Assembly: GCA_027946555.1 (NCBI GenBank)
Contig: JAPEVC010000016.1
Span: 62,001 to 126,000, forward strand
Direction of reading: 5' to 3'
Length of the DNA: 64,000 nt
From: Gnomoniopsis sp. IMI 355080
Taxonomy: Eukaryota; Ascomycota; Sordariomycetes; Diaporthales; Gnomoniaceae
Within the stretch, counting starts at the first letter, position 1. Each line of letters begins with the position of its first letter. Position numbers and translations under genes: made by a program. Below, piece by piece: positions 49,140 to 59,635 of the stretch. Under the pieces are notes generated by a model, which saw nothing but the letters and a program-made list of their open reading frames with translations, had not been told where the DNA came from and did no database searches.

Positions 49140-50825
49140 TGTGTAGGTGCGGCTACATGGCTGGCAATTGCAGCAGTCACCAAACTGTCATCTGACTAGG
49201 GTCAAGAACGCTGTTGTAGAAGAGACAATGTTATGGCAATTCCGTCGTTGGAGTGACATGCATGACGTTGGAAATGTGGTCCGTGCATACTGCAGCCTAT
49301 CGACATGGATAATGCTTGCAAAAAGTACTGCGATATACAACAACGATGAGCCTACTACGGCACAAACGCAAAGCCTCTCGAGGCAGAAGACACCCTTACC
49401 AGACCTCATAATAGCTAGTCAGTGGGTATATTCACTTTTCAAAGCACTAACACAGACTCTGACGGTGTGTTCGCGGCTCACATTGTCCGTCCCGGAAATA
49501 GGCGACACTGTCTGACTTGGCTTATGTGGAAACTGAGATGGCTACTTTGTTGTGTATCGGGGCTTTTGTCCAATGTCCACAAGTCGCCGACGGTATGAAC
49601 AACCCTAAGACCCAGTAGCAATTCAACGGGGTGAATCCTCAAACATTCCCCCTTATCGACGAAAATTGTAGTGTTATCGTTATTAGGGCCAAAATCGGCG
49701 TATTCTCGGCATTGCTCTATCCACGACGTCGTCAGCCAATTTTTCACAGAAGAGATACATACATACAATATATCGATAAATGTGTATAGTAGCTGCATTT
49801 TATTTTCCCTGCCGAGTGCACCAACGAGGCGAGATACGCCTAGATTTACCACTTGCACCCCTGACAAAAGGCGGTAGGGTATTGTGTAATTGAGAGAGAT
49901 TGAAGTCCAGGACAGCAAAGGCTTGGATTTCACATACACCATTACTGCTTGCTGCAGGTTGCAGACTTCTCAACAGGGTGAATTGTTGCTTCACAGAAGG
50001 ATCTACGACAGAAGTTATCCCATAAGTAAGTGTCCGCTGGGCGATCATCATAGAGCTCCTCTTCAGCCCACCGAGACAATTATCGAAGGTAAACCCACAG
50101 CAATCTTCTTTACTGGGGTTATATCAGAGTATATTGTGTTCTCAAAACGCTCTATCCACGCTCTCGGGACATATATTATATAATTACGTAGGTCGTTGCG
50201 TCTTCACAATATGTTTCTTTGACGACATCATGTACTTTGTAGATTGGCGCCTGGCTTAACCGCGCCGAGACTAGGCCATGCACTAATGGCGATGCTGGCC
50301 AATGACCCGGCCTGCGAATACAATTGCTACACAACATGCGGAATCGTCCCTTTCGTCATTTCGATGGTCATTGTTCGAATTTACAAATCGAAATTCCCAT
50401 GCCCCCGGCACATTGACGGGAACTGGAGGATTTCCTCCGTGTTTCTGATCTTTTCGAGTGGTTTCGTTATTACACGCGGCGGCGTAGACTCTAGCGGCCT
50501 GCTTACTGCCTCTTCGTCACGGACACCCGTCATAGACTTGCCCACGTCATACGGGGCGCTGTTCATTTCAACATACCAGTGTCTTGCGCTCGACGCAGAT
50601 GCTGTGTCAGTGTGATTTGGACTTCCCAAAGGAGGGGGGGGGGCGGGGATGACGGTTGGTGGCGAGAATTTGCTGAGGACGCGGGCCAGAATATAATAAT
50701 GTACGCACGCTGCTGCTTGGGCTTTCACACGGAATATCACCTCGTAGTACATACTATCCATTATATTTTGTCTGTCCCCTCCAGTCTTGCAATTACCCAG
50801 TGGAACAGTATAAATCACAGTCACC
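49140..50825. other. Divergent promoter region of SLX1 and catalase, 1.7 kb
   Basis: AT-rich in the middle with no coding-quality ORF. A G10 tract is at 50634-50643, about 190 bp upstream of the catalase ATG. Confidence 0.55.
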
Positions 50826-52599
50826 ATGTCACCTTCTGCAGATACCAGCTTCAAGGCCCATGTGGCCGACCAATTCACCTCGTACGAGGCAGATCGATCC
50901 GCGACCTCCAAGGACACCATTTACGCCACATCTAATGGCGTTCCCATGCCTCATCCTTACGAGACGCAGCGTGTTGGTGAGAATGGTCCTCTTCTGCTTC
51001 AGGACTTTCACCTCATCGATCTCCTCTCGCATTTCGACCGGGAGCGTATCCCTGAGCGTGTCGTCCACGCCAAAGGTTCTGGTGCTCACGGGTTCTTCGA
51101 GTGCACAAACCCCATACCCGATTTGACGTCCTTGAATATTCTCTCGGAGAAGGGCAAGAAGTGCCCCATTACCGTTCGATTCTCGACAGTCGGTGGCGAG
51201 TCTGGCAGCCACGATTGTGCTCGGGATCCTCGTGGGTTCTCTGTCAAGTTCAGGACTGAGGATGGCAATTGGGATGCGGTGGCGAACAACACGCCGGTTT
51301 TCTTCTTGAGAGTCAGTATACACACAACACCTAATCATCGAAGTGCCTTTGACTCACATATTGCAGGACCCCGCGAAGTTCCCTCATTTTATACATACAC
51401 AGAAACGCGATCCGTCTTCTCATCTCACACACGCAGATGACAGTTCTCATTTCTGGAATTACCTGTGTCAAAATCCAGAGTCCATCCATCAGGTCATGAT
51501 TCTCATGGGTGACCGTGGCATTCCCGATGGCTATCGCTTCATGCACGGTTACGTCGGCCATACTCTCAAATTTGTCAACAAGAATGGTGACTGGGTTTAT
51601 AACCAGATCCACTTCAAGTCTCAGCAAGGCACCAAGTTCATCACGCAAGAGGACTCAGCCTCCAAGTCGCCCGATTATTCCACCAAGGATTTGTACGAGG
51701 CTATTCAGCGGGGTGATTTTCCCAAATGGAGCGTTGAAATTCAGACCATGACGGCGCAGGAGGCCGAGAAGTTGTGGGAGGAGCAGAAGATCAACATCTT
51801 TGATCTCACGCATGTATGGCCGCAGAAGCAATTCCCCTTGACCAAGGTTGGCGAATTTACACTCAACGAGAATCCGGCCAACTACTTCGCCGAAGTTGAA
51901 CAGGTGGCGTTCAACCCGGCTCATTTGCCGCCGGGACTCGAGCCTTCTGCGGATCCTGTTCTGCAAAGCAGGTTGTTCTCGTATCCTGATACCCACCGCC
52001 ACCGCATTGGTGTAAACTACCAACAATTGCCCGTCAATGCCCCCCGGACGGCCTACAAGTTTGGCAATTTCCAGCGTGACGGAGGTATGGCTTTCTACAA
52101 CCAAGGCTCTCGGCCAAACTACCTGTCTTCCATCGATCCTATCCAGTTTCGCGCGCGTACCGTGGACCTCGACAAGACTCATGGCCACTTCACTGGGGAG
52201 GCAGTGACGTTCCTGTCCGAGATTCGACCTGAAGATTTCAATGCTCCGCGAGCGTTGTGGCAGAAAGTATTCGACGACGGTGCAAAGGAGCGTTTCATCA
52301 ACAATGTTGCAGGTAAAATGGAAGTGTGTCCAGAGAAGGAGTTCATCAAGCGACAGATTGCCATCTTCCGCGAAGTTGATCCTGAAATTGCAACCCGCTT
52401 GGAGCAAGCTACAGGTGTTAAGGGCTATGATGGAATCGCCAATATGCAGTTCAACGGCACACACAATGGGTTCTCCAAGGACCCTAAAGTAAGGTACGCG
52501 AACGGTATTGACGTTACGAAAGGTCAAAGCATTACAAAGAACAATGGCGCGCCTGTTGTTGGGCAACACCGGGGTCAGAACGGTGTCAATGGTCATTAA
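50826..52599 (+). CDS. Heme catalase (small-subunit type)
   Basis: Two exons, 50826-51311 and 51367-52599 (55-bp intron, GTCAGT...TGCAG), encode 572 residues. The distal His81 sits in 'ERVVHAKGSGAHGFFEC', the distal Asn155 in 'WDAVANNTPVFF', and the proximal heme ligand Tyr368 in 'RLFSYPDTHRHRIG' with Arg364. 'RFSTVGGESGSHDCARDPRG' is the usual heme-pocket strand. No signal peptide and no C-terminal peroxisomal tripeptide is visible (it ends VNGH), so a cytosolic location is most likely. It lacks the extra C-terminal flavodoxin-like domain of large-subunit catalases. It converts hydrogen peroxide to water and oxygen, protecting against oxidative stress. Confidence 0.96.
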
Positions 52600-52976
52600 A
52601 CATGACATAATTTACATAGAAATAAATTTGTTTGGGCAATGTGTGAGCAAGTTTGATCGAGTTATAACATTCCGCTCTGCCATCAACAATTTTGCGCGTT
52701 GCTTTTCCTTGGTACTTTATTGCGGCGAAGCCAATGCAAACCTATAGTTTGTCCCACACATGCAAATTTGTTTTACTGCATACCTACCTGAGGTGTGTTG
52801 AAGAGAAAGCTTGAAGCTATTCACATGCTCATTTCTCTTTATTTAATCAACACCTGACAGAATGTCAACAATACCAATTTGACCAGCGAAACAGGCCAGA
52901 GACCACTGCAAACTCCTGCCAGCAAGTCCCGTCTCCCCGGTTGTCACACAATCTGAGCAGACAGGTCACCTAGAGC
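52600..52976. other. Intergenic region, 0.38 kb (convergent gene ends)
   Basis: 3' flanks of the catalase and the small secreted protein gene; AT-rich, no other signal. Confidence 0.5.
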
Positions 52977-53551
52977 CTACTCGCTATCACAGGAAACACT
53001 TTTGGCCTTGTTGTCAAAAGGCGGCTTGGTAGTTGTCAAGTCCTTACTCCCACTATAGACCAAGTCCACAGAAGATCCGGTGCACGTTGCGGTACTGTGA
53101 AGCGAAACTCTGAGTTAGTCCGTGATGCATGTGATCTCACGCACACACGCATTCTCTTGTGAGAGAGGCACCAGGCCACAACGAAGATACAACGTACGAC
53201 CAGAGCGTGCACTTGATTGCCTTATTGTACAACTCGACAGACGAGACGAAACCGGCAGACGCGTCGCTGAGTTTAGCTGCTCCCAAGGGTGCGAGGTCAG
53301 CAGGTAGTAGATGATTAAATGTATTCGCGTCGAAGGGGCTGGGCTGGTGGGACTGGAAAATCCGTACTGCAGGAATGGCTATCAATTGGCACGGCATGAG
53401 TCTCGCAGTGGCTGCTTGGGTCTTCGTGGAAGCCATTACAGAGCTTGACGTTGGTAGTAGCAACCCGCTTTTCGATGAGACTCTCTGGTCGGGGCATAGA
53501 AAGCGCAGTGGCAATGGCTGCGAGGTTGACTAGGGCTGCGAAGACGTGCAT
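52977..53551 (-). CDS. Small secreted cysteine-containing protein (effector-like), copy 1
   Basis: Not a recognised named family. Three exons on the minus strand, 53551-53368, 53276-53198 and 53094-52977, give 126 residues. Exon 1 encodes a signal peptide (MHVFAALVNLAAIATALS) and a Lys-Arg site ('LIEKRVATTN') suited to Kex2 cleavage. Splice signals are GTACGG...GCTGAC...GCAG and GTACGT...CTAAC...CACAG. The mature part has six Cys ('LCNGF', 'SHCET', 'SCTK', 'IKCTLW', 'ATCTG', 'VSCDSE'), an even number compatible with disulphides. The C-terminal 'DLTTTKPPFDNKAKSVSC' and 'NKAIKCTLWSTATCTG' repeat a pattern (Asn-Lys...Cys, then Cys-x-Gly) that resembles beta/gamma-crystallin-type repeats; this is inference. 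A TATAAATA lies 85 nt upstream of the ATG. The relative at 54.3-54.8 kb supports the last exon. Confidence 0.7.
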
Positions 53552-53635
53552 TCTGGGCTGATGGAGTCGAACAGACGCGGTTTAATGAACTCGTTCGCGA
53601 TGAGTCTAAAAATGTTCTGGCGGGGAATTCGTAGG

Positions 53636-53643
53636 TATTTATA
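53636..53643 (-). promoter_or_regulatory. TATA box of small secreted protein copy 1
   Basis: TATAAATA on the minus strand, 85 nt before the ATG at 53551. A similar CATAAATA lies at 54953-54960 about 105 nt before the ATG of copy 2. Confidence 0.5.
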
Positions 53644-54329
53644 ATTTTCTGTGTCTCCTTAGGAAGCTCAGGCGTCCTGGAAGGAGGATCGACCACCAAA
53701 CAATTCTGTATGCTAAAGACATGTAAGTGTACGAGGTCTCGCATACAGTACATTGGCGCTGTCCACAGCCTAAATCATTCAGCCCAAGACAGCACATACG
53801 TGACAGGTGGTGCCCATGAGCAGTCAGATGAGGCAATTTGCCGAATTTCGCTCGCTGTGAACTTTGTGCTGCTTTGTTACCTCCCAATTACCTCCCCTCC
53901 ACGGCTTCCCACATGTGCACATGTACGGGACCCAGGCTCTTGAACGAATACTGCGCCGTTCGAGTCGCTATTAGACGACGACGGCTTCTCGAGCTATCCT
54001 TTCTGGCACTGTGATCTATCCAATTGCAAAACTTCCATTTACCAAGGCGGGCATGGAACGAGATCATGGTGATTTCGAGACCACACAATGAGGACTGCAG
54101 TAAAGTCTGCTGCAAAGGTGGCTCATTTGACATAACAACGCTCAAGTGCCTTTTCAAGTCGCGGCTTGCAGTGTACCAAGAAAGAAGTTGCGCAAGTAGT
54201 CTACCGTGTACCCGTACAGTACGTATGAAAGAGAGAGTGTGAAGGTCGGGGCAGGGGGTTCTTCACAAAATCTGTGGTTTCTCAGGCATCCTTTTCCAAT
54301 CCATGACCCATCCAACAGTCTTGAAGAGC
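53644..54329. other. Spacer between the two small secreted protein genes
   Basis: Both genes point the same way (minus); this 0.7-kb spacer contains the copy 1 promoter and the copy 2 3' flank. No further copy was found in it. Confidence 0.5.
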
Positions 54330-54848
54330 CTATATGCAAGACTCGACTCCACAGTAGAAACTATGGATCTTATTGTCAAAGTTCGGCTTAGTGGTCGTCA
54401 AGTCGTTGTTCCCGGGGGCAGATATGGCGATGTACTTAAAGTGCCGGACGCGCCGGTGCAGCCCGTGCCTCTGTGTGATCATTTAATATCAGTGATATAT
54501 CATGGTAGAACGGACAGGAAGCCAGCCTCTGGGTTGAACACATACGCAAAGAAGACGCAGAAGCCATCCGGATTCAAGTTCTTGACGTATGAACCGAACT
54601 CCGTTTGCTTGGTTCTCGTTAGTCTACGGTTTCAGGCAAGACATCATGATCTGTGAAGGGCGGGCCTACTGCAAGGATGTGTACCTAGGTCTCGATCGGT
54701 ACACCCAGGGTTCGCAGTAAACGGTCAAGTTGAGGTCATTGCAACGATATGCTTGATCCGTGGCTCGCTTGTAGACGTTGTTTCGTGGGACGCTAAGTGC
54801 AGCAGTGGTAACCACCAGGTTAACGATGCTTGCAAACCTGTACTGCAT
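54330..54848 (-). pseudogene. Small secreted protein copy 2, apparently disrupted
   Basis: The ATG at 54848 opens a signal peptide (MQYRFASIVNLVVTTAALS), then 'VYKRATDQAYRCNDLN' with a Lys-Arg site, laid out as in copy 1. A middle coding block 'FGSYVKNLNPDGFCVFF' lies at about 54545-54605, followed by a donor GTATGT; a last block starts after CACACAG at 54470 with 'GTGCTGASGT', matching 'STATCTGSS' of copy 1 in sequence and intron phase 2. The C-terminal block 'NNDLTTTKPNFDNKIHSFYC' is strongly conserved but lies in a different reading frame from the preceding Cys block, with no splice signal seen between; a run of five C at 54414-54418 lies near the switch. The first intron also lacks donor and acceptor sites of matching phase. 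It is either a decayed copy or contains a sequencing indel. Confidence 0.5.
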
Positions 54849-55715
54849 TTTGGACAAGTAACTGCTGTTCTCGCTATGATTATCTGACCTTTTGACAGCT
54901 TTTAGATTTTCTGAACCATTAAAAAGATATTTTGGTATAAGTGCCCCGAGCGTATTTATGCTTGGAGTCTTGACCTATGTGGAAGCTCATAAGCTCTGGA
55001 TTTCCCGTCCTTTAGCTGAAGGCACCACGAGGTCGACGCCAGGAGTCTCTCAGGCATGCCTTGGATAACACGATCGCCCGTTGAGTGACTTCATAAACCC
55101 TTACACTAGTACACCCCAGAAAGCGAAAGGAAGAGATAAATCGGTTATGGTTCGCGGTCGAGTGCTAAGATCAATTACAGCCTTCCAGCTGGGCGCACCC
55201 ACCCAGGAGAATCTCTCCGTCTTGATGACCACTTCGAGGCTCGGAAGACTTCATATAGACTCGACATTCGTGGAACGCAAATTACGTACCCTTTGAAGCT
55301 CCTCATACCACCCCATCCCCTCGTGAGACTGTATTTTGAATAACTTTCTGTGTATTGATCTTCTTAACTCTGGAGGCTGCATGGTCATACAATAGCGCGG
55401 GTGCATCTGGTGCAATCTCCACAGATACACCATCCCAGCTCATGCATATTCTCCAAGCTATCAAGTAACTCTGGGTAACTTTAGACAGGAATTCCACCTG
55501 TTTCTAATCTATCCGCCGATCTTCAACGATGATGCGTGAACCTGCAGGGGGGCCTGAGAATACATGCAATGCAGCTTTTCCCTGAAGTTTCCAGCTGGCC
55601 TAAAGCAGGTATTGTGGGAGCTATCGAAGCCTGCAGACTTGCAGCCCAGATCAACATTCCTGACCATGTCACAGGACCTTGATCGGTGCTTCTCTACGAA
55701 AAGCTAATCAAATGG
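54849..55715. other. Intergenic region, 0.87 kb
   Basis: Promoter side of copy 2 and 3' flank of the large unknown gene. Minus ORFs at 55251-55497 show no similarity I can defend. Confidence 0.5.
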
Positions 55716-58700
55716 TCATACAGAGTCGGCGTTCTCCGCCTTCAGAATTTTCATGCCCGAGGAGCCTAGACTCAAGGCCTCCTGCACAAGCAAAGATCCA
55801 TCCGATGGAAACAAGGACCCTGACTGAGAACCATAGATTATTGATTCAGGCTGATGTTTGACAGGAATTCTCTCCCCATCAAGTTGGATGTAGCTGTCTT
55901 GGATTGGGGTGGCGTAGTCAGTGTAGGTTGTGCCCTTGGATCGCATGTCCCGCTCTAACGTGATTCGCCGCTCCACGCTTTGGGCCGTGAGTTCTTTATC
56001 ACTCGCCTGTACGGCTTTGGCCCAAGGATTCTCGGCCTGCTCAGCGCAAGCGATGGTGGATGGGGACCTGCCACCACACTGATTGCCACGGTAGCTGCCT
56101 CGGGCCATCACGTAATTTGCTCGATCATTTAACGGTCCTCCAGCGTGGCGCGAGCGACGCCCACGCTGAGCACCCTGACGACCGTGCTGACTCTCTTCCA
56201 GTGCCAGCTGACCGCATATGAGTGGGGAACAGCCAACCTCTGCCCCAGACTGGCCGCCCACCTGAGATGCACGCTCATTGCACTCAGCTAACCCCTGTCG
56301 GCCACGAGTGTGAGCGATATTAGTGTGAGAAGTCTGATACTCATCTTGATGAGCGCCTTGTGGCACGAACAGAGAAGTAACGGGCGAGTCAAGCTGATGA
56401 TTCGCTTTTTCTTCATCTGAGCTGCCCAGAGCCGTGTGATCATCCTCTGCCGATTGCTGACCTCCGGTCATCTGGGGGCTCAGGGGCTCGATACGGTAGG
56501 ACTCTGAGTGTCCTGATCGATATCTCGGACACGGCCGGTGGGATTGCGAGTGGCAATCGATCTGCTCCGTCCAACTTATCTCGTCTTGCTCATCTCCAGA
56601 TACTTCAACACTGATGCTCTCTGGACCTTCCTGGGTTACATAATTAAACGAGTCGTCATCGTCACCATTCCCAGTTTCAAAATTGAAGCGGTACTCTGGA
56701 GTTGAGCTGCCAGAACTGTGTTGGTATTGGAGTTCGCTCTTCTCATCATCTCGCAACTCGATTTCGCGTATGGATCCGCGTTGCTCCTCTATGATGCGCT
56801 GACACTCACGTATTTGCCCCTGAACCTTTCGTCCACGTCCTTTCAATTGATGGTAATTGTCGATTAGGATCTCTGCCAATTTCTCGTCCAGCTTTGGGGA
56901 AGGAGACCGAGACTTAGAATTGTCTTGCTTCTTGACATTTCCACGCGGACGCTCCGTAGCACGCAAGAGCGGAGAGTCGGCAGCGATATGACCACGCCGC
57001 AGGAGAAGCTGCCTAGCCTTTCGTGTTTGTTTATTGGCTTTGGCATGCTTCTGTAGTTCCTTTGTCTCTGCTCTAGCAGCAAGTAGCCGCTTTTGTTGTC
57101 GAAGATAGCGCTCGATCTGCGGAGTGCGGGTATGGAAAACAGCAGGCCCTGTCTCTGGAGTGAACAAAGCGAAAGAGTCACCCACAGTGGACCAGGTTCC
57201 TCGGCTGATGTCACACTTATCTAAAGCAGGCGACAAAGGCTCAACGGGAGCGTCTTCAAGTTGAAGAGGGAGGTCCTTTGAAGGCTCGGGGTGCTCAGGC
57301 TCGACCGGACCCATCTGAACCTCAAAGGCCACAGTTGCTACAGAACACGTATCGTGGTGAAACTCGGAAGACTGGACTGCCTTTAGATTCGTCTTCTTAT
57401 TCTTTCCCTTCTTGTTGCGCCGCTTCTTCTTTGCCTGCGGCAGCGGAGCCGTATCTCCTTCCATGTCTTCAACAGCATCAACCACATCGTTGAGATGGTG
57501 TCCTGCAACATCATCGTTCAGAGGTATCAAAGCGACAGAATTAGGAGCTGGACTTGATGGTCCGGATTCCGGTTGCGCCTTGCCTTCTGCTTGGTCCGGA
57601 AGGATGGTGTTGTTGGCAGACTTGCCAACCGACGACTTGTTTGATGAAGGGCAAACAGAGCCGATGTGTGCGGGAATTTGAGCCACTTCGTTCTCCTGGG
57701 CGGGCGAGGAAGGAGGCGAGGGCATTGATGTCGGACGAGGATGCTCAGCGCGTAAGACTCGGCGGAGAGCATCCTTAAGATCCAACGATTGGTCATCAGC
57801 ACTACCTTCCCCTAGGCTAGTTTGTTTGTGAATCATCTTAGGGCTAAGTGACTGTTCCTCGGTCCCTGTCTCAATGGGTTGAATGACAGTCGCTTCAAGG
57901 CCAGATGACTGGGCAATGTTCAAGTCGTTGGGGCTGGAAGCTTGCTTGGCAGCCTCAACAACCCTCTTCTTGCGACCACGCTTCTTTTGGCTGCCATTGT
58001 TGTGTTGGCGGACTTTGTTAGACAACTTGCGGAGATGTTTTCCATCTGGTTCTGCTTTCGGCATTTCGGTGTGGTCTGGCAGGATAGGAACTGCCAGCCT
58101 GCCAGTATGCTGATAGATGTCGTATGCTCGGTCTAGAAGGACAATCTTCTGAGCGTCAACGAGATCCCATGTGTAAGGGAATGCGTCACAGTTGAGGATA
58201 CGAATGGACCAGTTGGTCACTAGAACTCCTTACATTAGATAATTGTCTGTGCCAGATGTAAGAGGGTAGGGAATGACGCTGGTGGAGGGGGGGGGGGCGA
58301 CGGCATGCCCTAAGATCAGAGTGGACGAGGAGTACATACTTCGTATCGGGTAGAAGGGAAACGCAGCCACAAGGAGCTCGTAATCCAGGGGTTCGCCTTG
58401 GCCAGGTACCATACGGATCGCCAAATGCCCGAGGCTCCGGAAGTCGTCAAGCGCGAGGGCGATGTCGTCCAGAGCTACTTGGTTGAACCCAGGCAGGTCG
58501 GCAGGGGCATATCTGGCGGGGAAGTGTACGCGAACGCGGACGGCTCGGGTGTATCGCTTGAAGTTTGGATTGCATAAGAGGTAAGCAATCTTGTCGATGG
58601 CAAGCTTGCCATCTCTGGTGTGCAGAGGTTTCAAATTCACATCAACCTCCAGATCGTTGACACTATAGATGTATCGAGCAAAGTCCTTGGAAATCTGCTT

Positions 58701-58967
58701 GTTGACGAGGTGCAAGTGGCAAGATGGAGGCGGCATGTGTGAAGACCTAGCGTCACCGTAGGGATCCTCGCCAAAGACCAACCTCTCTGGCACATTGCGA
58801 TTGATGCCTGTCTCAGAGATGACGAAATCAAGTTTGTGGTCATCCCGGCGGATGCGGGACCAGGCAAAAGAGTAGATCTTGTCCCGAATGTGCTGTAGAG
58901 AGTGGCCTGGACCGGGGCGGTCAACACCAAACAGCTTCAGCAGCAGGAGAGGAGCATTAGGAGCCAT
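55716..58967 (-). CDS. Large protein of unknown function, basic and mostly disordered
   Basis: Two exons on the minus strand, 58967-58340 and 58219-55716 (120-bp intron GTATGT...TTCTAG, branch CTAAT), encode 1,043 residues. I do not recognise the family. Residues 1-230 look globular: 'IRDKIYSFAWSRIRRDDHKL', 'HLHLVNKQISKDFARYIYSV' and 'LDDFRSLGHLAIRMV' resemble fungal F-box-associated or 2EXR-type N-terminal regions (inference). The rest is low-complexity and polar, with nuclear-localisation-like clusters 'QKKRGRKKRVVEAAK' and 'KKKRRNKKGKNKK', a Lys/Arg-rich helical stretch 'YLRQQKRLLAARAETKELQK', an acidic block 'GNGDDDDSFNYVTQEGPES' and Arg/Gly segments near residue 900. The junction codon (A|TG) is supported by continuous globular sequence 'FPFYPIRMTNWSIRILNC'. 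A nuclear role is plausible but unproven. The intron contains a G11/C11 tract. Confidence 0.75.
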
Positions 58968-59512
58968 CTTGGCGCTATGTTGTCCAGTCTGTCTACCCTC
59001 TGTCAGCCAACCCAGTCAGTCACCCTTCAAGTTGCTCTAGGCCAAAAGCTGCTCTTCAGGCCAAGATGCTTACCAGAAGGAGACTGCCGAGATGGACTAG
59101 TTATTGCAAACCTGAATGGTCCCCAACTGAGGAGAAGGTAAAGTTGAGCTGCAAATTGCAACAGACGAAGTCGATGGATTGTTGTGAAGACCAGGATGTG
59201 CTGCAGAACCAGAAGAGAGTACAAGTGCAATACTGTCAAAGGTGACAACTGAAGATCTTCAAGTGGGCGTTGAGTATGCAGGTCTGCAGAGTTGAGGAAG
59301 AGGTGGAAAGGACAGCTGGAGAAGAATAAAGGTCAATTAGCTGCTGTCATTGAGAAACAAATTGGAAAGTCAGCTGGCGACAAATTGCTGGGAAGGGGGG
59401 ACATCGGAGAAGGAGAAGCGGATACCTAGAGTGTTATCAAAGTGCTGCAACGATGATGGCGAAGATAGTAGCTTGTTTTGCCAGTCCCAAGCTGCTGTTC
59501 CATAAACCGCTC
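58968..59512. other. Intergenic region, 0.55 kb
   Basis: Likely leader and promoter of the large unknown gene. No other signal. Confidence 0.5.
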
Positions 59513-59635
59513 CTAAACTCTTCCGGCTTCCTCGGACTCTTCAATGGCAGGGACCAGGAGAATGAAGACACCAGCAAACACCAAAATGGCCATCACACCT
59601 AGAATGGTCAACCACAGGAATAGGATCATGTCCAT
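59513..59635 (-). CDS. Possible 40-residue single-helix membrane peptide
   Basis: From the ATG at 59635 (context AAGATGG, favourable) the minus strand encodes 40 residues: a hydrophobic helix 'MILFLWLTILGVMAILVFAG' continuing 'VFILLVP', and an acidic tail 'AIEESEEAGRV'. The layout matches tail-anchored or regulatory membrane micropeptides in general, but I recognise no family. The frame is open upstream to 59824 but that extension lacks features. It could be chance; only conservation would decide. Confidence 0.3.
   Translation of the reverse strand: MDMILFLWLTILGVMAILVFAGVFILLVPAIEESEEAGRV

Noticed and set aside
55251..55497. Minus ORFs considered as a third copy of the small secreted protein
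   Set aside because: No signal peptide, no Cys spacing and no DLTTTKP-like core.
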